The translations under genes and the position numbers were made by a program. Below the pieces are notes generated by a model. It saw only the letters and a program-made list of their open reading frames with translations, did no database searches and was not told the DNA's origin. Below, piece by piece: positions 24,001 through 30,234 of a stretch of 64,000 bases of DNA (the stretch's first letter is position 1; each line of letters opens with the position of its first letter). This DNA is from Dendrophyllia cribrosa (lineage: Eukaryota > Cnidaria > Anthozoa > Scleractinia > Dendrophylliidae). The DNA lies in the NCBI GenBank assembly GCA_024195265.1, contig JAJLRJ010000010.1, forward strand, positions 6,740,081-6,804,080, given 5' to 3'.

Positions 24001-26852
24001 TGGCCTCAACTCTCAGGCACTCTCATTGACTTTCGTGCGCTCTCGTCTGGCCGGAAACTCTCGTGCACTCTCGGCAACTCTCGTGGGTTCTCGTTTAGAG
24101 TTTGAAACCGTTCCAATTTTCATAGGAGTTTATGGGATTTCTGATCTCTCGTTCTTGTTTTGACGTAACTCTCAGGAACTCTCATTGACTCTCACGCGCT
24201 CTCGTTTGGCTGGAAACTCTTATGCGCTCTCGTTTGGCCCGAATCTCTCATGCGCTTTTGGCAGCTCACGTGCATTCTCGTATAGAGTTTAAAACTGCTC
24301 CAATTTTCATAGGAGTCTATGAGAATTCTGAACTCTCGCTGTCGTTTTGACTCAACTCATAAGAACTCTCATTGACTCTCGTGCGCTCTCGTAGAGTTGG
24401 GGCTTTAATCCTTAACACCCTCATTTTTTCAGGGTGTAAAATGGTGACACACAGAGACTGTCATTATGAGACCACTGCGATGTGCACCAGTGAAGCAATC
24501 AAACAAATGGACATGTAAGTACAATGCAAACCAAATGTGTCATAATGGAAATGGATTGCAAATTGAAAAAATTGGGCCAATTTTTTCGAGTACCGCTTAA
24601 CAGGTTTCATTTGAATTATTTTCCCTTGAAAATTAGATCTACGTCGTTAAACCTGGGTTAAACGTTTGGCCTGGCTAAACGCCAGCTGTTTTAAAACTAA
24701 AAAAATTAATAGAAACAGTATGATTTTAAACATTCTGTTAAATGTTTTCCTGCCCGACATTATGACAGCTATCGTTTATGGAACCATATCCTTTTCACGA
24801 TTTCATATCATGGGTAATCGAGGTAAGATTTTATTGTGTATAGTTTGTAAACTATTTGTCGAGCAGACAGATAAACACAAGCGAGTCAAGGTACGTTCAT
24901 TTGCATACCAACGGTTTTCTTATGTTAATGATCCGTTTAAGGATTTTTCGTTTTTTTGGTCATGAAAAATCCATATGATCTGAGATCACAGATCCAATTT
25001 CGGATTCTGTGCAGCGGATTCGTACTTGTTTGACATAAGTAAAAAAGCCAATTGCGTAAAGTTTAAATCCCTCCTAAAAATACTAAACATATAAACCAAT
25101 CCCACTGATTTCCAGAGTCCGCACTGAGCACGTGTCCAACACATGACAACCTGATGACACACGACAAAGGTATCACGTGATAGAACTGACTGATAACCAC
25201 GTTCCTAACACTGACGCAAACTCTAAAACCTTTAACCTTTCTTACCTTCAATTAATGTCTTTTCTGCCCTTCTATAATTCAGCGTAAAAATGCCGCAATT
25301 TGTTGGCCATAAATGAAGTGAAGTGATGATAAATACCGAGGTAGGATTACCTTTGATTAATAACGCGTCCTTTTAATCTAACGCCTTTTAACACTTTTCT
25401 GTGCTTATAGGATGACTAACATGTGCAATTAACCATTAGCTTCCTTGCTGACAAAGTTCTGCTTTGCGGTTTACCTTTGTATTGATTAAATTTTTCGGAT
25501 GATTGTAAATTATGATCATTAAAACCTTGTTCGAATGGAAATGGTGGAAACCCGTTTTCATATATGCCAGGCAAGTTACATTTCATTACTGGCATACGTT
25601 TAGTGAACTAGTTGTTTTTCGCTTTCTCTCAACGCGGAACATTGTCAGCAAACGGTGGCCTATAAAATTTTAAATTTAAATGTACTTTCTAAATATTTTA
25701 AATAGTTTTTGAACTTTCTCAAAATAATTAAAATAAATCTATTAATCTAATCTAATCTAAGTATGTTTTTTCACCACAGTTGTGCTTAAGATTCACTAGC
25801 TGAGGGAACAAGTACTTATTTAGCTCAGAATAAACGTTATGTTTTGATACTATTTCCAAAGAATTTTGTTTGAGCAATTCCAGGCTACCAGAGGTTGTTT
25901 TCTATCGAATATTTCCAATAGACAATATTCGTATTCTCGGTATTGAACTGGAACTAGCTTACAGTCGAGGCTAATGCGGGGGAATATCATTAAAAATATT
26001 TGCATGTGAAAAGAATCCCCCGCATGAGCCTCGGCTGCACGCTAGTTCCAGTTCAATACCGTGAATACGAATATTGTCGGAAAACACTAGCGCGGGCGTA
26101 GAGGGAGGGTCGGACACCTTATTGAGACTTATATAACGGAGTAACCGGTTAGCTTTCAGTTGATGTTAGGGGTAGCAGTTTATATAGTTAAATTTAGGAT
26201 TAAGCAACCCGAGAAGCTAGGTGGTACAGTGGTACGGTAGGCTATGTAAACCTAAGCCTAGCTCGTGAGGTCACAGGTTCAATCCTCAGTGGGGATTTTA
26301 GATTTTCTTTTTTACACTTAAAAATTTATTGAAAATAAAATTCTAAGTGTCGACATTACGTTATATAAGTCTCAAAAAGGTGTCCGACCCTCACTCTACG
26401 CCCGTGTTATAGCCGAACCCAATATTGTCTATTGAAAATGGTGCTTTTTTCCTCAGCTGTAACTTTCCGTATAAACTTTATAAATGACAAGAGGGATAAA
26501 CAAACATTAAAAGTAAGCAAACGGCTAAATGGGTTTTTTCTCTTTAAATTTCCTATCCCTAAAGGGTAAAAAGTTGGAGTAAAATTAACCAAAATGTCTT
26601 GCGGGTAAACCACTGAGCAGTCCGTGTCACAGGTTACCCATGTAGTGGCCCTGTATCACAGGTTAGCTTCAGCAGCCTGCGTCATTGGTTACCCACCACG
26701 CAGTATGTGCTACAGTTTACCCATTAGACAGCCTGTGTTCCGTGCTACAGGTTACCCACTGGGCGATTAATCGCAAAGGGGAAATTTTTGTTGGCTAATG
26801 TGTTACTGTTTTTTGCCTTTACAGAGAGTATATTGGAGACAGTGAGGTTTGA
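54..26852 (+). CDS. C2- and C1-domain protein, 3' 15 coding exons (5' partial)
   Basis: Exons read from splice sites and phase: 54-173, 5220-5301, 10135-10170, 11179-11287, 11962-12026, 13850-13894, 15529-15656, 17601-17682, 18685-19046, 20335-20998, 21614-21704, 22441-22551, 22992-23062, 24433-24514, 26825-26852 (TGA at 26850). Every junction keeps one frame, giving 691 residues. Seen: a C2-like fold at about residues 60-200, an acidic Glu/Lys-rich segment (about 344-565) with two basic Lys/Arg patches, and a C1 zinc finger at 622-673 followed by a short tail. C2 and C1 domains generally bind phospholipid or diacylglycerol membranes, so a peripheral-membrane signalling or tethering protein is inferred. 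No kinase, GAP or MUN domain lies in the visible part. The first exon could be the end of an SMP-type lipid-transfer domain, as in PDZD8- or TMEM24-like proteins, but this is weak. One intron (after 12026) has a GC donor. Introns are packed with transposons. Confidence 0.85.
3026..3752. mobile_element. TTAA-flanked TIR element (AGGGACA family)
   Basis: AGGGACATTG at the left and CAGTGTCCCT at the right are inverted and each abuts TTAA (3022-3025 and 3753-3756). TTAA duplication is the piggyBac hallmark. No transposase is visible; the 727-bp interior is AT-rich. A truncated relative lies at 17918-18262. Confidence 0.7.
4192..4412. mobile_element. Foldback element with long inverted arms, degraded copy
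   Basis: Two arms of about 50 bp (4240-4285 and 4300-4342) are near-perfect inverted repeats containing TAAATAAAAGCTAACC. They are flanked by ACTTCATG-type ends. The left flank has been altered by a duplicated TATAGGGATCCTA motif. A fuller copy is at 27168-27374. Confidence 0.75.
4609..4998. mobile_element. TTAA-type TIR element (AGGGACACTGTCAC ends)
   Basis: Starts after TTAA (4605-4608) with AGGGACACTGTCAC. The right side has GTGACAATGCCCCT, imperfectly inverted to it. About 390 bp, non-coding. The terminus resembles the 3026 element but the interior differs. Confidence 0.55.
5408..5480 (+). mobile_element. tRNA-derived SINE head
   Basis: A-box-like TTAGCTCAGTCAGAAGAG and B-box-like GATTTGAATTC are spaced as in a tRNA. 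The pairing arms are degraded, so this is a SINE promoter rather than a working tRNA. Confidence 0.6.
5590..6645. repeat. 120-bp minisatellite, about 9 copies, intronic
   Basis: Units of 120 bp, dropping to 119 bp from about 6290 by loss of one G in a G-run, each contain GGGGATGTTAAAGAACCCAC and GTGGTACAACCTTTCCCTG. Copies differ by a few bases. Because 120 is a multiple of three, long open frames appear on both strands; these are artefacts. It lies between coding exons 2 and 3 of the C2/C1 gene. Confidence 0.95.
6826..8940 (+). mobile_element. tRNA-derived SINE split by a TTAA element
   Basis: The head at 6832-6896 has A-box TGGCGCAGTGGTGAGAG and B-box GGTTCGATTCC, then a body with TTTTCTCCGGGTCCTCC. 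The body stops at TTAA (6982) and plausibly resumes after 8846 with AAAACTAACATTTCT and a downstream GACCTGG tail. The gap is exactly the element at 6986-8842. Confidence 0.7.
6986..8842. mobile_element. 1.86-kb TTAA-flanked element, piggyBac-like ends
   Basis: GGTGGCTCCCTA at the left and TAGGGAGCCACC at the right are perfect inverted ends bounded by TTAA at 6982-6985 and 8843-8846. No reading frame resembles a transposase; frames of 60-90 codons are scattered. Probably non-autonomous. The 37618-38015 element has related ends (AGGTGGCTC / GAGCTACC). Confidence 0.75.
9030..9355. repeat. 73-bp tandem repeat, about four copies
   Basis: GGGTCCCCATGTGATG recurs at about 9179, 9252 and 9325 with 73-bp spacing, with more diverged copies before. 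A further diverged piece after 9900 suggests the array is interrupted by the element at 9371-9900. Confidence 0.85.
9371..9900. mobile_element. Element with GGGGAAAAC/GTTTTCCC ends and dense CCGTTAG repeats
   Basis: Ends ACGGGGAAAAC and GTTTTCCCATG are inverted. The right half (9550-9880) is built from many copies of CCGTTAG and CGTTTAACGG, reminiscent of the subterminal motif clusters of hAT-type elements. It sits inside the 73-bp repeat array. No coding frame. Confidence 0.5.
10453..10845. mobile_element. Tc1/mariner-pogo-like MITE
   Basis: ACAGTTGAACCTCTCCTAAG begins the element and GAGACAGGTTTCGACTGTA ends it, inverted at the extreme termini (ACAGT...ACTGT), with GGTCGCTTA motifs inside. 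Pogo/Tigger ends typically read CAGT-x-GAACC. No transposase seen. Inside a C2/C1-gene intron. Confidence 0.55.
12533..13790 (+). mobile_element. 88-bp module array inside a TTAA MITE, plus orientation
   Basis: About 13 copies of an 88-bp unit containing GAGTCTGTTGATGAAATCC and TTTGCATGGTACCATTTG. They lie between the termini (CTCCCAGAGTCAATTATGG at the left; a gggagttaaagagttaa-type end at the right) that bound single-unit copies elsewhere. Intronic, between coding exons 5 and 6 of the C2/C1 gene. The frames it opens on both strands are not genes. Confidence 0.9.
13951..14600. repeat. Approximately 300-bp tandem duplication
   Basis: ACCTGATAGAATGTCAATG occurs at 13963, 14261 and 14562, and the intervening ~300 bp is nearly identical between the first two units. 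Intronic and non-coding. Confidence 0.9.
14661..14923. mobile_element. TIR MITE, GTTTTCAATTGAGTGTCG family, diverged copy
   Basis: The left end GCTGTTTTCAATTGAGTGTC and right end GAAACTCGAGTGAAAACTGC are inverted. The interior shares the ATTGGCTAAAAAATCTCGCG-like motif with the full copy at 23511-23797. Confidence 0.75.
15084..15252 (+). mobile_element. Single-unit copy of the 88-bp-module element, truncated right end
   Basis: AGAGTCAATTATGAAGACATG is followed by one 88-bp module (GTACCATTTG at about 15195) and the AAATTTGGGATTTTTCTT tail. The terminal GGGTTAA is missing. Confidence 0.75.
15254..15399. mobile_element. Small inverted-repeat element
   Basis: Ends ATAGGTGGTTTGC and GAAAACCACCTAT are inverted. 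Inner arms share ATGCTGGTGGAC / GTCCACCAGCAT. About 146 bp. Confidence 0.7.
16281..16612. mobile_element. GTTTTCAATTG-family MITE, interrupted and truncated
   Basis: AAAGCGGTTTTCAATTGAGTG starts the copy. Homology with 23511-23797 runs to GTGACTTG at 16415, is broken by a 163-bp element, then resumes with TTGCTTGCACGCG. The right end is absent. Confidence 0.8.
16416..16578. mobile_element. Nested 163-bp MITE with GGGCCTG ends
   Basis: GGGCCTGATCGCACTACAGT and ACTGTAGTGCGACCAGGCCC are near-perfect inverted ends, flanked by TTG on both sides (16413-16415 and 16579-16581). The uninterrupted site is visible in the copy near 23643. Confidence 0.85.
16713..17423. mobile_element. GCCCCGTCCACAC-end MITE with a nested element
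   Basis: The left end GCCCCGTCCACACGTA and right end ACGTGTGGACGGGGC are inverted. TAA flanks both sides (16710-16712 and 17424-17426), fitting a 3-bp duplication of the PIF/Harbinger type. Around 16984-17142 a second inverted pair (GGGCTGTGCTC / GAGCACAGCC) marks an inner insertion. Confidence 0.75.
17704..17917 (+). mobile_element. Intact single-module TTAA MITE (88-bp-module family)
   Basis: TTAACCCTTTTACACCCAG at the left and CTTGGGCGTTAAAGGGTTAA at the right are inverted ends within TTAA. Inside are GAGTCAATTATGGAGACATG, one 88-bp module and an AT-rich tail. The CCCTTT start after TTAA resembles piggyBac ends. This is the best reference copy in the window. Confidence 0.85.
17918..18262. 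mobile_element. Truncated AGGGACA-family element abutting the previous MITE
   Basis: Starts at the same TTAA that ends 17704-17917. AGTGGCAGTGTCTCGGCTG and GAAATATCGTGTTTTCATGA match the interior of the 3026-3752 element, and it ends near CGGCAGTGTCCC without TTAA. Confidence 0.6.
18685..19046 (+). CDS. Coding exon 9 of the C2/C1 gene: Ser/Pro- and Glu-rich linker
   Basis: An acceptor after a pyrimidine-rich stretch ending TCAG at 18684 and a GTATAG donor at 19047 bound 362 nt open in the frame of the flanking exons. It encodes a low-complexity, probably disordered linker with Ser/Pro clusters, a KRYIESSLDELAMEIEDYE amphipathic segment and many Asp/Glu. No domain recognised. Confidence 0.8.
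19240..20219 (-). mobile_element. 88-bp module array, minus orientation
   Basis: About 11 copies of the same 88-bp module as at 12533-13790, in reverse orientation. The array ends with GACTCTTGGAGTGAAAGGGTTAA at 20198-20220; the other terminus is missing. It lies in the intron between coding exons 9 and 10 of the C2/C1 gene. Confidence 0.9.
20335..20998 (+). CDS. Coding exon 10 of the C2/C1 gene: Glu/Lys-rich segment with two basic patches
   Basis: This is the largest exon (664 nt). It encodes imperfect repeats of a Lys-Glu-Asn-Glu-Gln type unit (20403-20500), probably a single charged helix. Two near-repeat basic patches follow, KPKHRRSFNFRFKKKK near 20557-20602 and KPKLRRSLFKRRPK near 20836-20877. 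Each contains an RRS site that could be phosphorylated by basophilic kinases, and the pair could act as membrane- or nucleus-directed clusters (inference). Long open frames on the opposite strand here are only a by-product of the purine-rich composition. Confidence 0.85.
21726..22272. mobile_element. GTTTTCAATTG-family MITE split by another MITE
   Basis: AGAGTGGTTTTTAATTGA (21726-21743) is the left end. The family sequence resumes at 22157 with TGAGTGTCGAAAGTAATT and continues through ATTGGCTAAAAAATCTCGCG, then is truncated near 22272. Confidence 0.85.
21744..22156. mobile_element. 413-bp GGCCCCGTCCACAC MITE, nested, TGA duplication
   Basis: GGCCCCGTCCACACTAATGC and GTGTGGACGGGGCC are inverted ends. 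TGA precedes (21741-21743) and follows (22157-22159). The interior is rich in AAAACGCA/TGCGTTTT motifs. No coding frame. Related to 16713-17423. Confidence 0.9.
22630..22818 (+). mobile_element. Single-module TTAA MITE copy (88-bp-module family)
   Basis: TTAACCTTTTCGCTCCCAGAG to CTAAAGGGATTAA, with TTAA at 22630-22633 and 22815-22818 and one module inside (TTTTGCATGGTACAATTTG). Confidence 0.8.
23182..23418. mobile_element. GC-rich inverted-repeat element
   Basis: GTAGTTCCTCTTTTTCCTC and GAGGAATAAGGAACTGC are imperfect inverted ends. Between them are CG-rich runs with GAGACACGACG / CGTCGTGTCTCC inner arms. It resembles the stronger foldback at 42092-42282, which shares TAGT-CCTC-CTTTTTCCTC ends. 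Confidence 0.6.
23511..23797. mobile_element. Full-length GTTTTCAATTG-family MITE (reference copy)
   Basis: AGAGCAGTTTTCAATTGAGT and ACTCAATTGAAAACTGCTCT are perfect 20-bp ends of a 287-bp element. It contains paired TTACTTTGGTTTTGG / CCAAAACCAA motifs and repeated TGATTGG/CCAATCA. Copies: 14661, 16281, 21726 and 38450. Confidence 0.9.
23884..24406. repeat. CTCTCG-rich tandem repeat, about three units
   Basis: Units of roughly 170-200 bp share CTCTCATTGACT, TAGAGTTTGAAACCG and CCAATTTTCATAGGAGT. Intronic, directly before the last C1-domain exon. Confidence 0.8.
25915..26436. mobile_element. Nested foldback elements, inner one carrying a tRNA-like unit
   Basis: CCAATAGACAATATT (25915) and AATATTGTCTATTG (26420) are inverted outer ends. 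An inner pair at 25923-26080 shares AATATTCGTATTC...GAATACGAATATT with CTGGAACTAGC arms. Another pair (about 26095-26140 and 26345-26403) shares GGTCGGACACCTT / AAGGTGTCCGACC. Within the latter, 26247-26300 has tRNA-like boxes GGTACAGTGGTACGG and ACAGGTTCAATCC. Confidence 0.7.
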
Positions 26853-27082
26853 CACTGAATGAAGAATGCTTCCCCACTGCATTTCGTTCACACTATCATC
26901 TGAATATTTATGTCATTATTGTTATACTGGTATAGACTCATAATGCCAAAACGCCAAATCCCAGCGCTACTTGGGCAAAATGCAACACAAACATAAATTT
27001 GTTTGGTCATTTACTGATGTGAGGATAGCTTTGACAAAGGATGTTGTTGGTTAAAAAAAAATATATATAATAATGTCTTTTA

Positions 27083-27637
27083 GGGGCCGATTACATGGCG
27101 AATTTTAGCCCGGTAGGGGGGCTGGAATTTTGTTGCGATTACATCACAAATTTCGGCTTATACTTCATGGAGGTCTTTAATTATATGCACTCAAAACTAT
27201 CCGGCACTTATTTAGGGTTAAAAACTCATTTTGAAATGGTTAGCTTTTATTTACTGTTATAGGTAGTAAAATCCATAACAGTAAATAAAAGCTAACCATT
27301 TCAAAATGAGTTTTCAACCCTAAATATAAAGTGCCGGATAGTTTTGTGTGCATATAATTAAAGATCTCCATGAAGTACAAGCCCAAATTTCATCCCGGGC
27401 TGACAACCGTGGCCGCCATCTTGTTTCATTAAAAACAAATCATTGCGGATGCCCACTTTTCTACCCAGGTGACCTCGCTTTTCAGCGCGGGCTGAAATTT
27501 CATTCTGATTACATGAGGTTTTCAGTTCAGCCCGTTTGTCCGGGCTGAAATTCTGGAAATTTCATGTAATCGCAAACGTCGTTTTAAAAAAGGTTTGTTC
27601 AAGAAACCGGGTTGAAATTCGCCATGTAATAGGCCCC
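27083..27637. mobile_element. GGGGCC-end MITE with TTA duplication
   Basis: GGGGCCGATTACATGGCGAA and TTCGCCATGTAATAGGCCCC are inverted ends, with TTA on both sides (27080-27082, 27638-27640). A foldback element sits inside. Confidence 0.85.
27168..27374. mobile_element. Complete palindromic foldback element, nested
   Basis: TACTTCATGGAGGTCTTTAA and TTAAAGATCTCCATGAAGTA end an almost perfect palindrome of about 200 bp containing GTGCCGGATAGTTTTG-type and AAATAAAAGCTAACC arms. The second copy is at 4192-4412. Confidence 0.9.
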
Positions 27638-27779
27638 TTAGAGTCTATTAATCAAATTCGTATTAAAAAATCTTACATAGCTTAATTATATTTGAAAATG
27701 AATAAATGTGTAAAACAAGAGAATGATATTTTAATACCCTGAGCTGAAGTTGTCAGCAGACTAAAGACAAAATAAAAGT

Positions 27780-28255
27780 TGTTTGTCAGATGACTTCAGC
27801 TCAGGTTATGGAAAAGTCACTCACCAACAACACGCTTTCTTAAGGCCATCTTCACCTGAACGATCCCACTAAACAAACGAAGTATTTCTTGGGTTCAAAA
27901 CTTTAACTTTAAAACATAAGTAATTATGATTCAAGTTATTTTTCCCGATGTTTTGATTGGTCTAGAGTCCATTGCGTCACCTGCAAATAACTGCCTACGA
28001 ATAATGGTCTACTCATGCGCACAACGGTGCAAAAAGCAAAGTTTCGACAAAGCTTTACCAGCTTGACTTTTCCTTTTTCCTCCTCGTTCTTTTTACCCAT
28101 TTTTCTCTTTGTTTTTGTTATTGTTAAACTTTCACTTGATGTTGTTTGTGTTGGACAAGTTTACACATAAACACTGAGGAAAGTGGAACATTTTAACTAA
28201 AGGTAGCTGTTAGTGGGAAGGCCAAATTCAATTTTTTTTAATTTTGAGTCGTTTT
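27780..28255. other. Intergenic, nothing recognised
   Basis: AT-rich sequence between the presumed gene 1 end and the 28260 palindrome. No coding or repeat signal that I can support. Confidence 0.5.
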
Positions 28256-28259
28256 CTAG

Positions 28260-28420
28260 GTTCTTTGAAAAAGTGTCACGTTGCGCTGTAAAAAGTGTTA
28301 AAAATGAAGCAATGCTGCCTTCATCAGTAGTAAAAAACTAATGAACGCAGCATTGCCGAAACGTCTAGTTTCATTTTTAACACTTTTTACAGCGTTAAAC
28401 TTAACACTTTTTCACGTAAC
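28260..28420. mobile_element. Palindromic element with hammerhead-like core (Penelope-type terminus?)
   Basis: Arms GTAAAAAGTGTTAAAAATGA and TCATTTTTAACACTTTTTAC are inverted. On the plus strand at about 28340-28378 CTAATGA, then GCAGCATTGC, then GAAACGTC resembles the hammerhead order CUGANGA-stem II-GAAA-NUH, with one core change (G to A). Confidence 0.55.
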
Positions 28421-29171
28421 TATAATTAACGCTGAGTAGGATACATATCTAGTCTAGGTTTCTTTACTGAATTGTATGCCCAATTCACCCGATCGTTATC
28501 ATTTAGGCATGCTTTGAAGCATCTTTTCTTCCTTCGCTGGTTGATTTCTTGTCGTCAAAAGTGATGACGTCACAAATGGCACAATGAACATGTTTCTCAC
28601 AAAGTAGTCTTTGACCCCATTGGCCATAAAAGGGTTAAGAAAGTTGAGTGTCAAGACAGCGTTACGAAGCTAAAAGTGGGATTCAGGGGTGCAGTTTCAA
28701 GTGGGATGGGGCATAAGATATTTATACATGTAAAAGGAGATGGGTGGCTGGGTGTTAAACGATGCGTTTGTCTCGTCCGGCAGATACGGCGCTAAACTTG
28801 TATGTGCATGCATTAGCCACGCTGCTATTGTGCTTCAGTATCCAGTGACTTTGCTTTGCTTTCATGTTTGCCAATGCGTCTTATGTTTTGAAATGCACGA
28901 TAACGTTCTTAAAATTTTCTGTTATGGCTTGAATTCTCAAGTTTGTGAACTTTGCAGAGCATAAGCAGCTTGTCTAAGAACCTAAAGCAATGAAAACGTT
29001 GACGTCAACAGGACCTTTCGCTTCCGCGATGACGATAAAAGAACGCAGCAGCAAAGAAAACATGCTACTTTCTGTTGCACCCGATGACTTCCGGGACATT
29101 AACGTTTTCGTTGCTCGAGGACCTTAACAAGGTGTAGTTGAGAAATTGCGCGAATCGTCCGGGTATTTCAA

Positions 29172-29325
29172 TAGAGCGTTTTCACTCACGTGACCTTCAG
29201 ACCCGTGGGACTCAAATGACAAAGGCCATGGCAGCCATGTTGGTGTTCCTAACAAAAGAAGTTAATTAAAATTCTTTTGTACGGGAACACCAATATGGCG
29301 GCTATGACGTCAAGTGAACACGCTC
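29172..29325. mobile_element. Short TIR MITE
   Basis: AGAGCGTTTTCACTCACGTGAC and GTCAAGTGAACACGCTC are inverted. Inner arms carry GCCATGTTGGTGTTCC / GGAACACCAATATGGC. Confidence 0.75.
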
Positions 29326-29399
29326 CACATGCTGGCATGACAGTAATATGACTGATATGAAGTTTATTTTATTGTAGGCGGCATAGTTTGCTTCATCGT

Positions 29400-29432
29400 C
29401 TGGTTGTTGTTGTTGTTGTTGTTGTTGTTGTC
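29400..29432. repeat. (TTG)n microsatellite
   Basis: About ten uninterrupted TTG/GTT triplets. Confidence 0.95.
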
Positions 29433-29744
29433 ACAATGTGGTGTTTATAGAGTGTAAAGTTCTCAAAGTAACAAAAAGAGTAATAACTCGTTTAACGTGA
29501 TGCTTATTTATTTTTCAACCGCTTATTGATCATAATGTAAAATCAACTCGAATTCATTACCATAGAAACATGTGTACAACTGAATCAGCCAATAAACAAG
29601 AAAATGGATCGAGCGCCCTTTGAAGTGAGTAACTGTCCCACAGGAAAAGCCCCTATGTACCAGATACCACACAGCTCTTAACAACCTCTAATTTCATTGA
29701 ATGGGGTTAGTTTCTAGAGAAACTGTAGTGCTGCGTCGGTGGGG

Positions 29745-29880
29745 GTGAAGCACAAGAGTTTGGTTTTATCGACTGAGTCGATAAGGTAAATTAGCCTCCG
29801 TAAAAAGATTCGAGAAAGCTGACGTTTCGAGCGCTAGCCCTTCGTCGGAGCGAATCAAGGGATTGTGGGTAGTGTGTGGT
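29745..29880 (-). mobile_element. Penelope-like terminal fragment with degenerate hammerhead motif
   Basis: On the minus strand: GATTCG, then CCGACGA, GGGCTAGCGCTC, GAAACGTCAG and, after a few bases, CGAATC. This is the layout of a minimal type-I hammerhead ribozyme, with GATTCG/CGAATC as stem I. The conserved CUGANGA reads CCGACGA, which should weaken or abolish cleavage. Such motifs are known from Penelope-like element termini. Confidence 0.65.
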
Positions 29881-30044
29881 TTAATATAATAGGTGAAGCT
29901 ACGCCATTGGTGGAAATTGGGTATCACGCAGCTCTATTGTTTTCAGGGTCCTTTGTTGTTGTTTGTTCTATTGTTTTCTCAGCATATCAGAGAAGTAAGA
30001 GCTGCGTATTCCCCCCCTTGTACAGCAAAATGAACTAATTATAT

Positions 30045-30215
30045 TCAAGAAAAATGCCAAATCTCATTTTGTAAAATATTGAAAAACAAATGATACCATG
30101 CAAAAGGACTACCAAATAGTTTGCATTTGAATGGTCACACCATAGCATTTTGTCAACAGACTCAAAAATTAGAACTACATTGACTACGCGTCTCCATAAT
30201 TGACTCTTGGAGTGA
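30045..30215 (-). mobile_element. Single 88-bp-module element copy, minus orientation
   Basis: ATGCCAAATCTCATTTTGTA, one module (CAAATGATACCATGCAAAAG) and CATAATTGACTCTTGGAGTG in reverse order relative to 17704-17917. Terminal TTAA not clear. Confidence 0.75.
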
Positions 30216-30234
30216 TTTGATTCAGTTACCCATC

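Larger units (their letters stand above)
22441..24514 (+). other. C1 (phorbol-ester/DAG-type) zinc finger, three exons
   Basis: Exons 22441-22551, 22992-23062 and 24433-24514 encode the C1 ligand pattern H-x13-C-x2-C-x14-C-x2-C-x4-H-x2-C-x7-C (residues 622-673 of the visible protein). This is one residue longer in the first spacer than the usual H-x12-C. The KQGYQC segment matches the conserved G-x-Q-C core. Position at the extreme C terminus, after a C2 domain, is unlike protein kinase C. Whether it binds diacylglycerol cannot be told from the sequence. Confidence 0.9.
26853..27780 (+). other. Probable 3' untranslated and downstream region of the C2/C1 gene
   Basis: After the TGA at 26850 the sequence is non-coding. 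AATAAA hexamers occur at 27701 and 27771 and could mark polyadenylation. If used, the transcript would include the nested MITEs at 27083-27637. Confidence 0.4.
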
